Source: Tetmemena sp. SeJ-2015
Taxonomy: Eukaryota > Ciliophora > Spirotrichea > Sporadotrichida > Oxytrichidae
Assembly (NCBI GenBank): GCA_027382625.1
Contig: JAJKFJ010008273.1
Span: forward strand, 1-15,668
Direction of reading: 5' to 3'
DNA length: 15,668 nucleotides
Shown in pieces: positions 1 to 8,639 of the stretch (its first letter is position 1; each line of letters starts with the position of its first letter). The translations under genes and the position numbers were made by a program. The notes beneath the pieces are model-generated. The model was not told the origin of the DNA, did no database searches, and saw only the letters and a list, made by a program, of their open reading frames with translations.

Positions 1-168
1 CTTGCCTCTTTTAAGCACTCACCCACCAGCCAATGGATTACCAAACCAGAAAGCCTTCAGGGAAAGGGCGACCGGTGCCTAGTGCCGGTCGTGTGCGTCC
101 TGAATTTTAACTTTCTAATTTAATATTCTTATTTTTCCTATAATACTCAAGATATTAAAATGTCTTGA
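1..168 (+). other. Open, GC-richer stretch at window start, possible MDS
   Basis: Frame 1 is open in the ciliate code from the first base to a TGA at 166-168. The first ~115 bases are clearly richer in G+C than what follows, which elsewhere in this window marks coding segments. The reading includes KHSPTSQWITKPESLQ. The opposite strand is also largely open, so orientation is uncertain. No family was recognised. It may be the 3' end of a gene lying mostly outside the window. Confidence 0.3.
69..91. repeat. Inverted repeat (hairpin), 7-bp arms
   Basis: CGACCGG at 69-75 is the exact reverse complement of CCGGTCG at 85-91, with a 9-nt spacer. It lies in the GC-rich opening stretch, so it may be coding coincidence rather than a functional hairpin. 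Confidence 0.4.
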
Positions 169-244
169 ATCGAGACGTATCGCAAGCCTGATAATATAGC
201 CTTCTCAAAAGCCTAACAACACTGCTCACATCTTTTGCTTTATA

Positions 245-985
245 TCATGATACTGAGGTGCCTAATCTTTTCAATGTTTTGCCTTCAGATATTTATAAAC
301 ATTTCTCCTAATTATTTATACTTAAGGATTAATGTTTGAACTTATTAAGCAGATCCTTCGATTTTATTTCTGAAAATAGCCTCTCAACTAGAGCAATATC
401 ATAATGATAAGGCCCCATAAATAGTAATGAAAGATTAAGTGCTCTTAGCTTACTCTTCAGATAATTACTTATGTGGCATTATCATGAACAATTATATGGC
501 TCTCCCTACAGATAGGATTTTTATATTCGAGCAACGCATTAAATGAACCATGATGAAGGAGACAGGTAAGCTAGTTGTTTTACCTTGCTTAATGTGAAGC
601 AAACTTTTTTATTTTAAAACAGCCTGCGATGATGCTATTGATGGTTATTAACGCGAATCGAAAGATTTATTTAGACTTTATTTAAGATTCAAAGAAAACT
701 AATCGTCAAATTGCTGTAATTAATGATGTTTTCATCAATTTTTATTATTGTCTCATAATCATAAACCTGCTTTATAAAATAGAAAGCTGCCATCTGCCTC
801 AATTGTTTGGATTTCAAGTAGTTAACTAACTCTATGACTCAAGCAAATTATATTTCAGTAGCTTATCAACTTTTATAATTTTAAACACATATGAATCGTG
901 CTCAACGCTACTTCAACTCCTTTTGTTTCAAAGAGCAAAGCTTTATCTTCTATCAAACAAGGTCACTCATATTTAAAGAAATTTA
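245..985 (-). pseudogene. Tc1/mariner-type DDE transposase relic
   Basis: Read on the minus strand in the ciliate code, this stretch has the order of a Tc1/mariner/IS630-type transposase, which cuts and pastes DNA by DDE chemistry. A helix-turn-helix-like piece (KGVEVALSTIHMCLK, around 895-930) comes first. The first acidic motif follows (IIKIDENIINYSN, Asp codon at 734-736), then the second (IIVHDNA, Asp at 481-483) and the third (GPYHYDIALVERLFSEIK, Glu at 383-385). The pieces lie in more than one frame: a TGA follows the first motif and the frame slips right after HDNA, so the copy is broken. All three acidic positions remain recognisable. Terminal inverted repeats were not found, so element ends are unknown. 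That it is a transposase is fairly secure; the exact family is inference. Confidence 0.7.
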
Positions 986-1458
986 ATTGTCAAGATCTCA
1001 TTTTATTAATCGTGATATTACGCCCTTTTTCTGGTGATTATTCGGTCTTATGACTAAAATTTGTTTACACTTTTTCAATTATTTATAAGCTATTTGCTGA
1101 AACATTTGATTCCCAATAGAATAGTTTTTTACTTCTTAAGCTGCTTACAAAATGACTTAAAATTTCTTGATAATTAAACGTTTAAGCTTCTAACATTATT
1201 TTGAGGGGAAGAAACTTCAGTTGATTGTCCGAGCTGCTCATGTCCATTTTAACAATAAATAGTAGAAACTAAAGATCATAGCCTAACTCAATCTCCTCGT
1301 TACTTCGCTAAATATTGCTTTAAAAAGTTTCAATCATTTATTTTTAAGTAAGTGAGGTCATCATATTCGTTTATATTCACTATGCAAATCGACTTTGCAT
1401 AGAAAAAATAATTTAACTGCAGTTAAGTACTCCATTATTAGAGGTTAGTCAATTTACT
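986..1458. other. AT-rich spacer, no gene recognised
   Basis: Short open pieces exist on both strands but none is long or distinctive. Apart from the perfect hairpin at 1380-1402, nothing was identified. The left part may hold the unrecognisable N-terminal end of the adjacent minus-strand transposase relic. Confidence 0.5.
1380..1402. repeat. Perfect inverted repeat, 9-bp arms
   Basis: CTATGCAAA (1380-1388) and TTTGCATAG (1394-1402) are perfect reverse complements around a 5-nt loop. It lies in non-coding-looking sequence between the transposase relic and the next gene. It could be a transposon-end remnant or simple chance. Confidence 0.5.
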
Positions 1459-2740
1459 TTTGAAATAAGCGAGGATCAAGAATTTAGAACTTCGGCTTCA
1501 AGCATATCAAAATTTTCTTAATTCTTTCTAGGCCAATGATTTCAGATATAGAGAGCAAAAGAACTTGCAAAGAGAGCTCAAATTATGTGTTGAATAAATT
1601 ATTATTTATAATACGATTTCCATTTAAATCCAAAGATTTCTCACTTTGGGAACTCGTATTCACCTCTCCTTCAGAGGAACTCGATTGATAGTTTTGACTT
1701 CCTTAAACAGCTCTTGTGAAGAAGTCATTGTTTATATTTAGCCAAAAAATTTTTCATTTAATAAGTAAAGATAATTTGTTTGCTATAAGGTTTTTCTCTT
1801 TAAAGAATACTCTGGGGAGAGGAAAAGAAGTGATCCTGATTTCTGATTATTCATTTAGAGGAACTTATTATTTATTAATATTTTATAAAATCCTGCAAAA
1901 TCTATTTAAGAATCAATTGAATTCAAAATATAGAAGCATACAATAAATGAACGTCCAAGGCATTTGATTAAAGAAGATCTTTAAAAAAATACTTTATTAA
2001 GATTGTTCTGCCTATCTTCCAAATCTAAATTATGCCAACATATACTTTCTAAAGTGCAACATGAATGGAGAAAAGAATGGAAGATATTTGATGTCCATTA
2101 ATACATATAGTATCTAAGGAGAAACGAAGTAACAGCTATACCATAGATTGAGGGGCAGCAGAGTGAGACTAACTTCACCTTTACTAGAAGTAGATTTGCG
2201 ATTTACTGATGAAAATTAACAATTGATTGAATCACCGAGATTATTCAATAAGCAAAAGGGAAAATAAAAGAAACAGATTTGATAAATAAAAAAACAATTT
2301 AAGTTAGATTATACTAGAGTTCACACAAACTTGAAAGACTTTCTTGGCATTCAGCTGTATTTTAACTTTTAAACTTATTTTATTAAACATAAAAAAGGAA
2401 GATCTACATTTCATTTTAAATCCAGCTCTTAGTGAAAATAATCAGAAGGAGCAAAGAGGAAGAGAAGGAGCAAAACCAGAGCATGTAATGCTATCTCGAG
2501 CAAAGCAAAAGAGTAAGAGGCCAATTCAATTAGCTGTAAGAGCAAGTTTAAGATATCAACGACTATAAGACTTTGGGAATGCAGTTCATCAGGTTGAATT
2601 TATTAATTAGAAAAAAGTAATCCTCTTCACAACCGCTCGCGAGATTAAAACAATTACGAGAGGAGTTATGGGGCAAGAATTTAATTTAAAATACACTTAG
2701 TAATTTTTTAAAAGACTAATTAACATAATATTTTCAATGA
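1459..2740 (+). CDS. Unknown gene in several MDS-like pieces
   Basis: Successive plus-strand stretches are open when TAA/TAG are Gln. They are 1459-1536 (FEISEDQEFRTSASSIS), 1536-1688 (KSKDFSLWELVFTSPSEELD before a TGA), 1716-1967, 1968-2279 (with NMNGEKNGRYLMSINTYSIQ and VRLTSPLLEVDLRFTDENQQ) and 2344-2740 (with KEDLHFILNPALSENNQKEQ). A TGA at 2277-2279 vanishes if a 21-bp insert with pointer AAACA is removed, giving a continuous KKQFKLDYTRVHTNLKDF. The other frame changes (around 1688, 1967 and 2360) were not resolved. I do not recognise the protein. The pieces are hydrophilic, with a lysine-rich middle. Membership of all pieces in one gene is inferred from shared strand and order. The frame stays open to 2838 but then overlaps the minus-strand gene, so the true end is probably earlier. 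Confidence 0.5.
2276..2296. other. Candidate IES, pointer AAACA, 21 bp removed
   Basis: AAACA at 2271-2275 is repeated at 2292-2296. Removing one copy plus the 16-bp AT-rich interior deletes the in-frame TGA and keeps the same frame across the junction. Confidence 0.6.
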
Positions 2741-2741
2741 T

Positions 2742-3074
2742 TCATTTTGGTACAAGCTTGAAACCTCTCATTTAGTGTCTTAGTTGTTGTATAATTTCGT
2801 GCTGGAACTGTGAGTCACTCTCTACAAGAGAAGATTGATAGCATTAAAAATTTTAAGCTAGTAGTTTTACTTTGTGACTTTGCGACTCTAATGTCATAGA
2901 TTTAGTGGACAACTATTTTAGCTTCTCTCCTCTATCAACAATCTCATTCTGGCATATAATTTATAAGAGTTAAATTATTATCCTCCTGCTCTTTTATATT
3001 TCAATCAGGACTTTTTCTCCCTCTTAAGTTGTATCTCTTAATTCATCTGGACTTCTCAGAGAGATCTTTACTTT
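2742..3074 (-). CDS. Coiled-coil C-terminal segment, R-SNARE-like
   Basis: A 111-codon open frame on the minus strand ends at a TGA at 2742-2744. Its core, DRGEKLKQLSTKSMTLESQS followed by HKVKLLAQNF, resembles the second half of an R-SNARE motif (VAMP/Ykt6 type), in which an Arg at the zero layer precedes GEKL. SNAREs form four-helix bundles that drive membrane fusion. The first half (EGEKVLIEIQKSRR) also looks helical, but spacing to the Arg is a few residues too long, perhaps because of an unremoved insert. No clear C-terminal membrane anchor or CAAX-like end follows; the segment ends QQLRHQMRGFKLVPK. It may instead simply be the last part of the coiled-coil gene upstream. SNARE identity is therefore tentative; coding status is more secure. 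Confidence 0.5.
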
Positions 3075-3410
3075 TCAATATACTTAGATCTTTTTCAACT
3101 TTATAGATCTTAAAAACAATCGAAGGCTTATGATTGATAGTTCACTATTTTTTAGAACAAATAAGAATAGTTTATTGAGAATTGAAAAATAGAATACAAT
3201 TGTGGTAAAAAGAACTCTTTTTAATTACAAGATGAAAAACGAACAAAACCTGAAACGCCAATAAAATACAACTCTTAGATATCTGCATGCTATTTATTAA
3301 GTGCAACTGATATTTTCTTTCCATTCATGATTAACATTATTTTTATTGATTCTCTTCTTTTTCTTGAGCTTTTAGATCATAGAAATTTTTATCCCATTAT
3401 CTTTTCGATT

Positions 3411-4180
3411 TCATTAAATCCACCTACATTTTAGGCAATGCTATCCTGCAGGAATAGCAAAGTCTACTATATATTAGATATATGAGTTTATTTCTTAAAT
3501 TTTACGATCTTTTTTTTAAAAATTAGATAGTTGAGAAGTCATATTCAAGATTAGGTGTTTATAGAGCTGCTTAATCGTTTTATAATCGAGGTTAATTAAG
3601 TCTGCTGCTAAATGAGACCTATTCTTAATCCCCTTTTCTATTTCAGACATATAACTTTACTAACTACTTTTAACTATATTCTTAAACCCTGGAGAGCCAA
3701 TTCTAATTCCTCACTTTTAGTTTCCCTGAAAGCTTAGTTATTTAAGGCTAAAATATGTTTAGACAACATAATATTCTCATCTCTTAATGATTATCTCTGA
3801 AATATATTATGCCATCTTATCTAAATCCATATAGTTTATGGCTTGGCATTATGCACAGATTAAAACACTAAGTCTCCAACTTGTTTAATTGGAATCTCTC
3901 AAATTAGTCGCAACCCTTAATCTAAAATCATAATCAGAATAAATGTTTGATCAAGCATAGGAAGTAGATGGATAACTTATGGATTAATTTTAAAGGAAGC
4001 AAAGGTACCAACCATCATAGATATTTTTTTCTCCATATTTTACTATCTAGTAGGGCAATTTATTCTTCTAAATTTGAGAAGCTTTCTTTTTAGTTAATAG
4101 AAAAATAGTTTACAAGCCCAGAATTTCTCTGAATTAGACTCACATAAAATATTATTATTTCATTCTTCAATAGTTGCTCA
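3411..4180 (-). CDS. Middle segments of a coiled-coil protein, unknown function
   Basis: Three open minus-strand stretches follow each other. The first (about 4180 to 4015) contains NLEEQIALLDSKIW. The second (about 3838 to 3545) contains DENIMLSKHILALNNQAFRE and KSEELELALQGLRI. The third (3650 to 3411, a different frame) contains MSEIEKGIKNRSHLAADLIN and KTIKQLYKHL. They are rich in Glu, Lys, Gln and Leu with heptad-like spacing, as in coiled coils. Frame changes between them fit IESs, but I did not find a unique pointer pair for each, and two frames overlap as alternatives at 3545-3650. They lie between minus-strand segments on both sides and probably belong to the same gene. No catalytic domain was seen. 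Confidence 0.5.
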
Positions 4181-4199
4181 CCTAAAATAATAATTAATC

Positions 4200-4934
4200 T
4201 CAGTAATAAATCTGAGACTTGACAAAAGTCATTGTTTTAATCTTGAGGTCAAGTACTGAATTGACATTAAGTTCATACAAGAGCCCGAGCATTCCTTCTT
4301 AGAAAATTTGACGTAAAGTAGTCTTTAGATTTATTTAAAATTGCAACAAACTTTTGCTTTTCTTTGACACATCTTCTCTAAAAATGAGTATCTTTCAAAA
4401 GGTCTGATAAGAATGAAATCCCTCAAATATATCGATGTCAACTAAGATTATATCTTCACTCCTTAATTTTTCAATGGAGTAAGAAAAAATTTACAGATGG
4501 ATTTTAGGCTAGATATTCTAAAAAGGAACAAAGACTAGAAAAGATAAAATAAATTCGAGAAAAACTCTACTTGGAGTTGTCCACTTATCTATGTCAAGGA
4601 CCTATCACTGATTTAATTCCAAACCTTGCTGTTTTTATAACTATGTATTTGGTGACACATAGAGGAAGGTCTCTTGATTTTTAAGAGGCTTGAATTCCTC
4701 CAAACTAAGAAGTGCATCAATATCATAGTCATGATATGGAAGAATCGTCTTAGCTCTATCAATTTAATCTGGATGCTCAGCACCTTTGAACTAACACTTC
4801 CTTCCTCTTTTCCGTAATTGCATTTCGTTTAAATAAAAAATATCTTGATGATCAAGATACTCATTACTTAAATTATTGCGCTCATCTTTCGATATAGGAA
4901 GTGGATCTTGCTTATGAAAATATAAATATGCTAG
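4200..4934 (-). CDS. Unknown gene, N-terminal half of the minus-strand series
   Basis: The frame from 4934 to a TGA at 4605-4607 is open for 110 codons and strongly coding in character, with KQDPLPISKDERNNLSNEYL and ILPYHDYDIDALLSLEEFKP. A later stretch ending at a TGA at 4200-4202 reads EDIILVDIDIFEGFHSYQTF, then an in-frame TGA, then REDVSKKSKSLLQFQINLKT and EGMLGLLYELNVNSVLDLKI. The TGA and the frame change near 4605 are best explained by IESs I could not place exactly. A competing frame across 4240-4600 is also open, so the middle is uncertain. Composition is acidic and hydrophilic, with no signal peptide or membrane helix. The strand matches the coiled-coil segments downstream. No family was recognised. 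Confidence 0.55.
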
Positions 4935-4996
4935 TCAATTTAGTTATATTAAAAAGAAGAGAGATACCTCTCTTTTCTGTTCCCCTTTTTAAGCAC

Positions 4997-5131
4997 TCAT
5001 CTTAATGTGCTTAATTCTTATTTAATAGTTATAAAGCTTGAATTAATCATAATTAGTACAAATTTCATTCTTAATTTAAAACCACCAAATTTTAATTAAA
5101 ACTCTGCATAAATTGGACAGTATTCAGGCAT
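4997..5131 (-). CDS. Possible N-terminal MDS of the minus-strand gene
   Basis: An ATG at 5131-5129 opens a 44-codon frame starting MPEYCPIYAEFQLKFGGFKL and closing at a TGA at 4997-4999. It sits just upstream of, and on the same strand as, the series at 2742-4934, so it could supply that gene's start. The latter part is AT-rich and may be IES rather than coding. Confidence 0.3.
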
Positions 5132-5470
5132 TATCTTTGCAATAGAAAAAATGACCTCTCTGATATTTTTCTTTTTTAAATTATTAAAATTAATGATGAT
5201 TGACTTTTTTGAGAAACTTTCTAACTTAATAGAAATCTCCAATATTTTATCAATGGCGCAAGAAAATTATTTAAAATGAAGTAAAAGAAAGTGAATCAAA
5301 TAATAATTAATTTAAGAATAATAAATACCTCTCTCAATTCATCTTCTTTTTACAAAAGCAAAGAAGAAAAATATCTAGTGAGTAATCAAAAATTCATTTA
5401 ACTCTACATAGGCTGTCGGCTTTAGAGATCTTTTTTTAATTTTTCTAATTTAATAATTTAAAGATGTAAA
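5132..5470. other. AT-rich spacer, nothing identified
   Basis: Long A/T runs and frequent TGAs in several frames. No coding piece, repeat pair or structured element stood out. Confidence 0.5.
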
Positions 5471-5527
5471 CGTTACCTGAAAGTCTTTCACTCAGCCAAT
5501 GTTACCCACAGAGATCTTAAGCCTGAA
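5471..5527 (+). CDS. Orphan protein kinase MDS with HRDLKPE catalytic loop
   Basis: A 19-codon stretch reads RYLKVFHSANVTHRDLKPE. HRDLKP is the catalytic loop of eukaryotic protein kinases, with Asp as the catalytic base. The preceding YLKxxHSANV resembles the MAP-kinase/CMGC pattern (LKYIHSANV). The conserved Asn expected next is missing (AAG follows) and similarity stops there. It also stops just upstream, where the sequence turns AT-rich. This is what a very short MDS between two IESs would look like. No DFG motif, glycine loop or APE motif was recognised on either strand in the rest of the window. The rest of the gene is either scrambled elsewhere or lost. Kinase identity is firm; MAPK-type assignment is moderate. 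Confidence 0.7.
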
Positions 5528-6657
5528 AAGTCAACTGCCTCTGTTTTGCTTCTGTTGATTCTTTTCTATGAATCTTCTATTTTCCATTAAATTCTTATCT
5601 ATATTATATAAAAGCCTTGGCAGATTCGTCTCAATGATTAAAGCTTGGCATAATTTAATTGTAATGAGCAAATGGATTTGAATTCATCAATGAAAGGTAA
5701 TCAGCTAATTCATTCTTGCATATGTCTTAATATCTTAACTCATACGATTCTCAGCTCAAGGAAAAATAAAGTATCTTAAGGAAAGCTGAGAGTCGATGTT
5801 GATATGGCTGAACATAGTTTTTAAAGATCAAGACTTCTTTAAAATATTTTTACTTCTTCTTTATATTAAGATTTTGATTTTCTCCCCATATTAAAAAATT
5901 ATACCTTATCAATTATTATAAACTTTTATGCAATTAATATCAATGATTTATATTTAATATAAAATTGATGTACTTCAACTTATTTCACATTTTTTACACT
6001 ATGCCATTTAATATTAAATTGTGCGAGGACTGTTGTCATTTTTCCTTCATTTTTTGGAGTATCTATATCCTGTCATTTATTCACTATAATTTATAATTCT
6101 CTATTCTCTCCAAATTTCTAACATTTTTTTTAATTCCATTTGATTTATTTATATAATAAAATGGTAAGAGACTGAATAACTCTTATAAAATATATGAAAA
6201 CATAATTCGATAAAATATTATATATAATAAATATTTAATGGCGAGATTCATAATATCGATACAAAATTTTATCATATAATTTCATACATTTATCGTTTGA
6301 TTTTAGAAATTGTAAAAACTAAATTAAAAATGTTGTTAATATATTAATGAGAATTGAAAAATAATAAATAAGTATATTAGGGAACTCATCCCTTAGATAG
6401 ATAACTGTGAGTCATAATACAGAGATTATGGGTGAAATATGATTACATGATTGAAGGCAAAAATATAAAATAAGTTTTATTTCAATATTTTTAGAACTGA
6501 ATATATTTTACTTGCCCTTGACCTAGGTTTTCCTCATCTCTGTGATATCAGTGACTTTAACCTTTTTTAAAATCCTAGAAATCTTCTTTAGAATGATTAG
6601 TTTCTAAAGCTTTTCTCCTGAAATCTCTCTACAAATTAAGTTATCTGATATATTACT
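5528..6657. other. Long AT-rich stretch without a recognisable gene
   Basis: Several short open pieces occur, such as KLRVDVDMAEHS near 5784-5820, but none can be tied to a family or joined to a neighbour. The stretch 5880-6450 is almost pure A/T with simple-sequence character. It contains the imperfect hairpin at 5746-5794. Confidence 0.5.
5746..5794. repeat. Inverted repeat, 11-bp arms with one mismatch
   Basis: GATTCTCAGCT (5746-5756) pairs with AGCTGAGAGTC (5784-5794) with a single G-T mismatch and a 27-nt loop. No surrounding gene was identified. It could be a mobile-element remnant. Confidence 0.4.
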
Positions 6658-7370
6658 TCATTTATATTGGAGGAGTATATAAAGTGTCTTATTCTATGTA
6701 TTTGACTCATTTGTGAAGATCTTAAAGAAGAATTCCATTCCTATCAACGAGATCCCAGACAGTATTTATTTCAACTATAAGGTTAGATTAAATCTGAAAT
6801 CTTTTGGTTGATTATAGGAAGAATACGAATTAGTGATTTAGAAAATTGAATTCATTTAAATACATTTGAAGTGCATTCTTTGTACTGGCTACAATTTTAT
6901 ATTCGCATTCTCCTTGTCCAAAGTCTTATTTGATCTTATATATTAATTGCTCTCATTTTCACTTTCTCTTTATTTTAGTTCCTTCTTCTCAACACTGAAG
7001 CCCTAAAGCTGATTTTTAAGTAAATGGATAGTGATTCATTCAAACTTACCTTGACCTTTGGATAGGAGAGATCATTTGCATAGTGAACAGTAATGCAAAA
7101 ACGAGTCATAGACAAATTCTGGAAGAGTGGAGCACTTAAAGGACTCTTGCGCGCTGCATCGCCATTTTCAATGTATCTAAGTTTGACTATAAAGGTATTA
7201 TAGCTTGACTTAAATATGAGCTAAACTTATATATAATCATCATAATTATTGTCAAATAATTTAGGTTTACTTACTTAGATGTGCTATTAACTATATTTCA
7301 AGAGTCTCTGCTACTTTGCTTCCTCCAGTTCCTTGTGAATTCTTTTTCTTCCATTCCTTTTTAAATAATA
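6658..7370 (-). CDS. Unknown gene with a probable spliceosomal intron
   Basis: The minus strand is open in the ciliate code from about 7370 down to 7050, with KLRYIENGDAARKSPLSAPL and MTRFCITVHYANDLSYPKVK. Exactly after the codons AAG GTC AAG comes GTAAGT, a consensus 5' splice site. Removing 47 nt to a TTTAG acceptor leads into a second open frame of 115 codons (GFSVEKKELKQRESENESNQ onward) that ends at a TGA at 6658-6660. A second GTAAGT lies further upstream near 7270, so another intron is possible and the start is not fixed. The plus strand across 7040-7200 is also open (NSNAKTSHRQILEEWSTQR), which keeps orientation from being certain. Codon content and the splice site favour the minus strand. 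No domain was recognised. Confidence 0.5.
7003..7049 (-). other. Probable 47-nt intron, GTAAGT...TTTAG
   Basis: On the minus strand the insert starts GTAAGT at 7049 and ends TTTAG at 7003, is AT-rich, and changes the frame by two. Both flanks read as protein. No flanking direct repeat of useful length was noticed, which favours an intron over an IES. Confidence 0.45.
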
Positions 7371-7439
7371 AATGAATTTATAATCTAAATTGAACAATTA
7401 AACAGATGTTGCCTCAGATTAAATTTGAAAATTATTTAA

Positions 7440-7869
7440 GGAAATGGCAATCACTGATCATCTATATCTATTCAACCTATATTAATTTAGAACCATTTCA
7501 ATATCTGCGAAAAGGATTCGCAGTTGGCAAACTTTTCCAAAAAGCGAAAATTTTAAGCCTTCGATCCTGATCACACTCTTTCCTCCTCACCTCGCAAGTA
7601 TATACCCTGCATCAACTTTATTCTTTTCTGGAAAATCAACTCCCTCAACCCAAGACGAAGGCGATACAAAAGAGTAAGCCATTAAAGATGCGAGTGCAAT
7701 AGATAATTATGTATGAGCAGCATCTTTCCGCAATCTTTCTACGAGTTCTGAACTTTTAACTCTGATAAGATTCCTCTCCTCACCTATCCCTAAATTGCGA
7801 ACATTCTTTGATTTCTAGTTTGTGCGGTCAATATGATCGTCTAGTGATGGCGTAGGAATAGATTCTTGG
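7440..7869. other. Less AT-rich, both strands open; part of a mobile-element island
   Basis: The sequence becomes visibly less AT-rich here. On the minus strand a frame running from about 8300 to 7440 is interrupted only by three TGAs and contains NLIRVKSSELVERLRKD. On the plus strand another open frame contains NQLPQPKTKAIQKSKPLKMR. The minus reading beyond 8050 is antisense to the clear transposase core on the plus strand and is therefore likely a shadow there. Here neither strand can be preferred. It probably holds the degraded N-terminal part or another protein of the same element. Confidence 0.35.
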
Positions 7870-8560
7870 TTGAAGAGAGGATCTGCAACAGATGGAAGAA
7901 GTCCCCACTCTCGCCAGACATTCAGCGTCGCATCTCATGAATCAAGGCGGTGAATGAAATGGCTTAACTAATGCTTGAGTAGAATTGCCACTTCCTTCAT
8001 CATCGCTATGACATTCCTCTACTCTTGGCCATTTGCTTGAGGAAGATCTGCCTCCGCAATAGCATGAAGTATCGAGCTGTTGGCAATTTCTATCGCGGCA
8101 AGGAGGACAAGTAGCAAGAGGCCCAGAGAAAGCATAAAGATTTCTTTAAGCACATCATCGAGGGTTGCCTGGTCTATCTGAATGAGTCGACATTCAACGC
8201 AAGGCAGTCGCCGATTGAAGAGTTGGCTTAAAGAAAGAATGATAGTTTAGATTCCCAGCACGCTTAGAAACTCTCACACCGTCATCAGCATGATAAGCGA
8301 GGCATGGCCTTCTCCACGACAAGGTCATCTGTGGCAGCAACAATCTCACTCATTTTCTCGCCTTCCTCATGTTACTCTAGCCTCAGCTGCCAACTGGCAG
8401 TACCATTATCATTATCATTGATAACTTGTCGATTTAAAAGAATCTGAAGGTGCTCGAGGAGATACTAAGTGACTGCTCCATCTAATACATCCTATAATCT
8501 TAACCCTATCAAGCACTTTTGAGTATTACCGAAGCAAGAATAGAGTAGTCTCACAATCCC
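7870..8560 (+). pseudogene. Second Tc1/mariner-type DDE transposase relic
   Basis: Plus-strand reading in the ciliate code gives, in order, a helix-rich N-terminal piece (SPLSPDIQRRIS), LRNSMKYRAVGNFYRGKEDK, then FFKHIIEGCLVYLNESTFNA at the first acidic motif. That motif is normally an Asp-Glu-Ser core; here Asn replaces the Asp (codon 8181-8183). The second motif is intact in another frame: IIIIDNLSI, Asp at 8420-8422, then KNLKVLEEILSDCSI. The third is YNLNPIKHF, with Lys (8511-8513) where the catalytic Glu of NPIEHF belongs, followed by a TGA at the usual Trp. Frame slips separate the motifs. The copy is therefore dead: two of three catalytic residues are altered and at least two frameshifts are present. 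It is read on the opposite strand from the relic at the window start and differs from it in sequence. Telomere-like C4A4 ends typical of TBE elements were not seen. Confidence 0.7.
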
Positions 8561-8639
8561 TCAGCTTGTTCAAAACAACTATGCCTCTTCGAGCACATTA
8601 AAATAACTTATCAAAAGACTTAACAAAAATTAAGTTAAG

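Noticed and set aside
1716..1946. Standalone 76-codon standard-code ORF
   Set aside because: It is simply part of a longer ciliate-code open stretch that reads through TAA to a TGA at 1965-1967, and was folded into the larger plus-strand gene.
2360..2372. Repeat TTTTAA at 2360-2365 and 2367-2372 as an IES
   Set aside because: It would restore the frame, but the interior would be a single base. It is more likely chance in AT-rich DNA, so the frame change there is left unresolved.
9..4999. 13-bp repeat TTTTAAGCACTCA at 9-21 and 4987-4999
   Set aside because: One shared 13-mer in 15.7 kb of AT-rich sequence is expected by chance, and the flanks do not match.
8050..8300. Hydrophobic minus-strand frame (MLSLGLLLLVLLAAIEI) as a membrane protein
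   Set aside because: It is exactly antisense to the Lys/Glu-rich helix of the transposase core on the plus strand, where Leu-rich shadows are expected.
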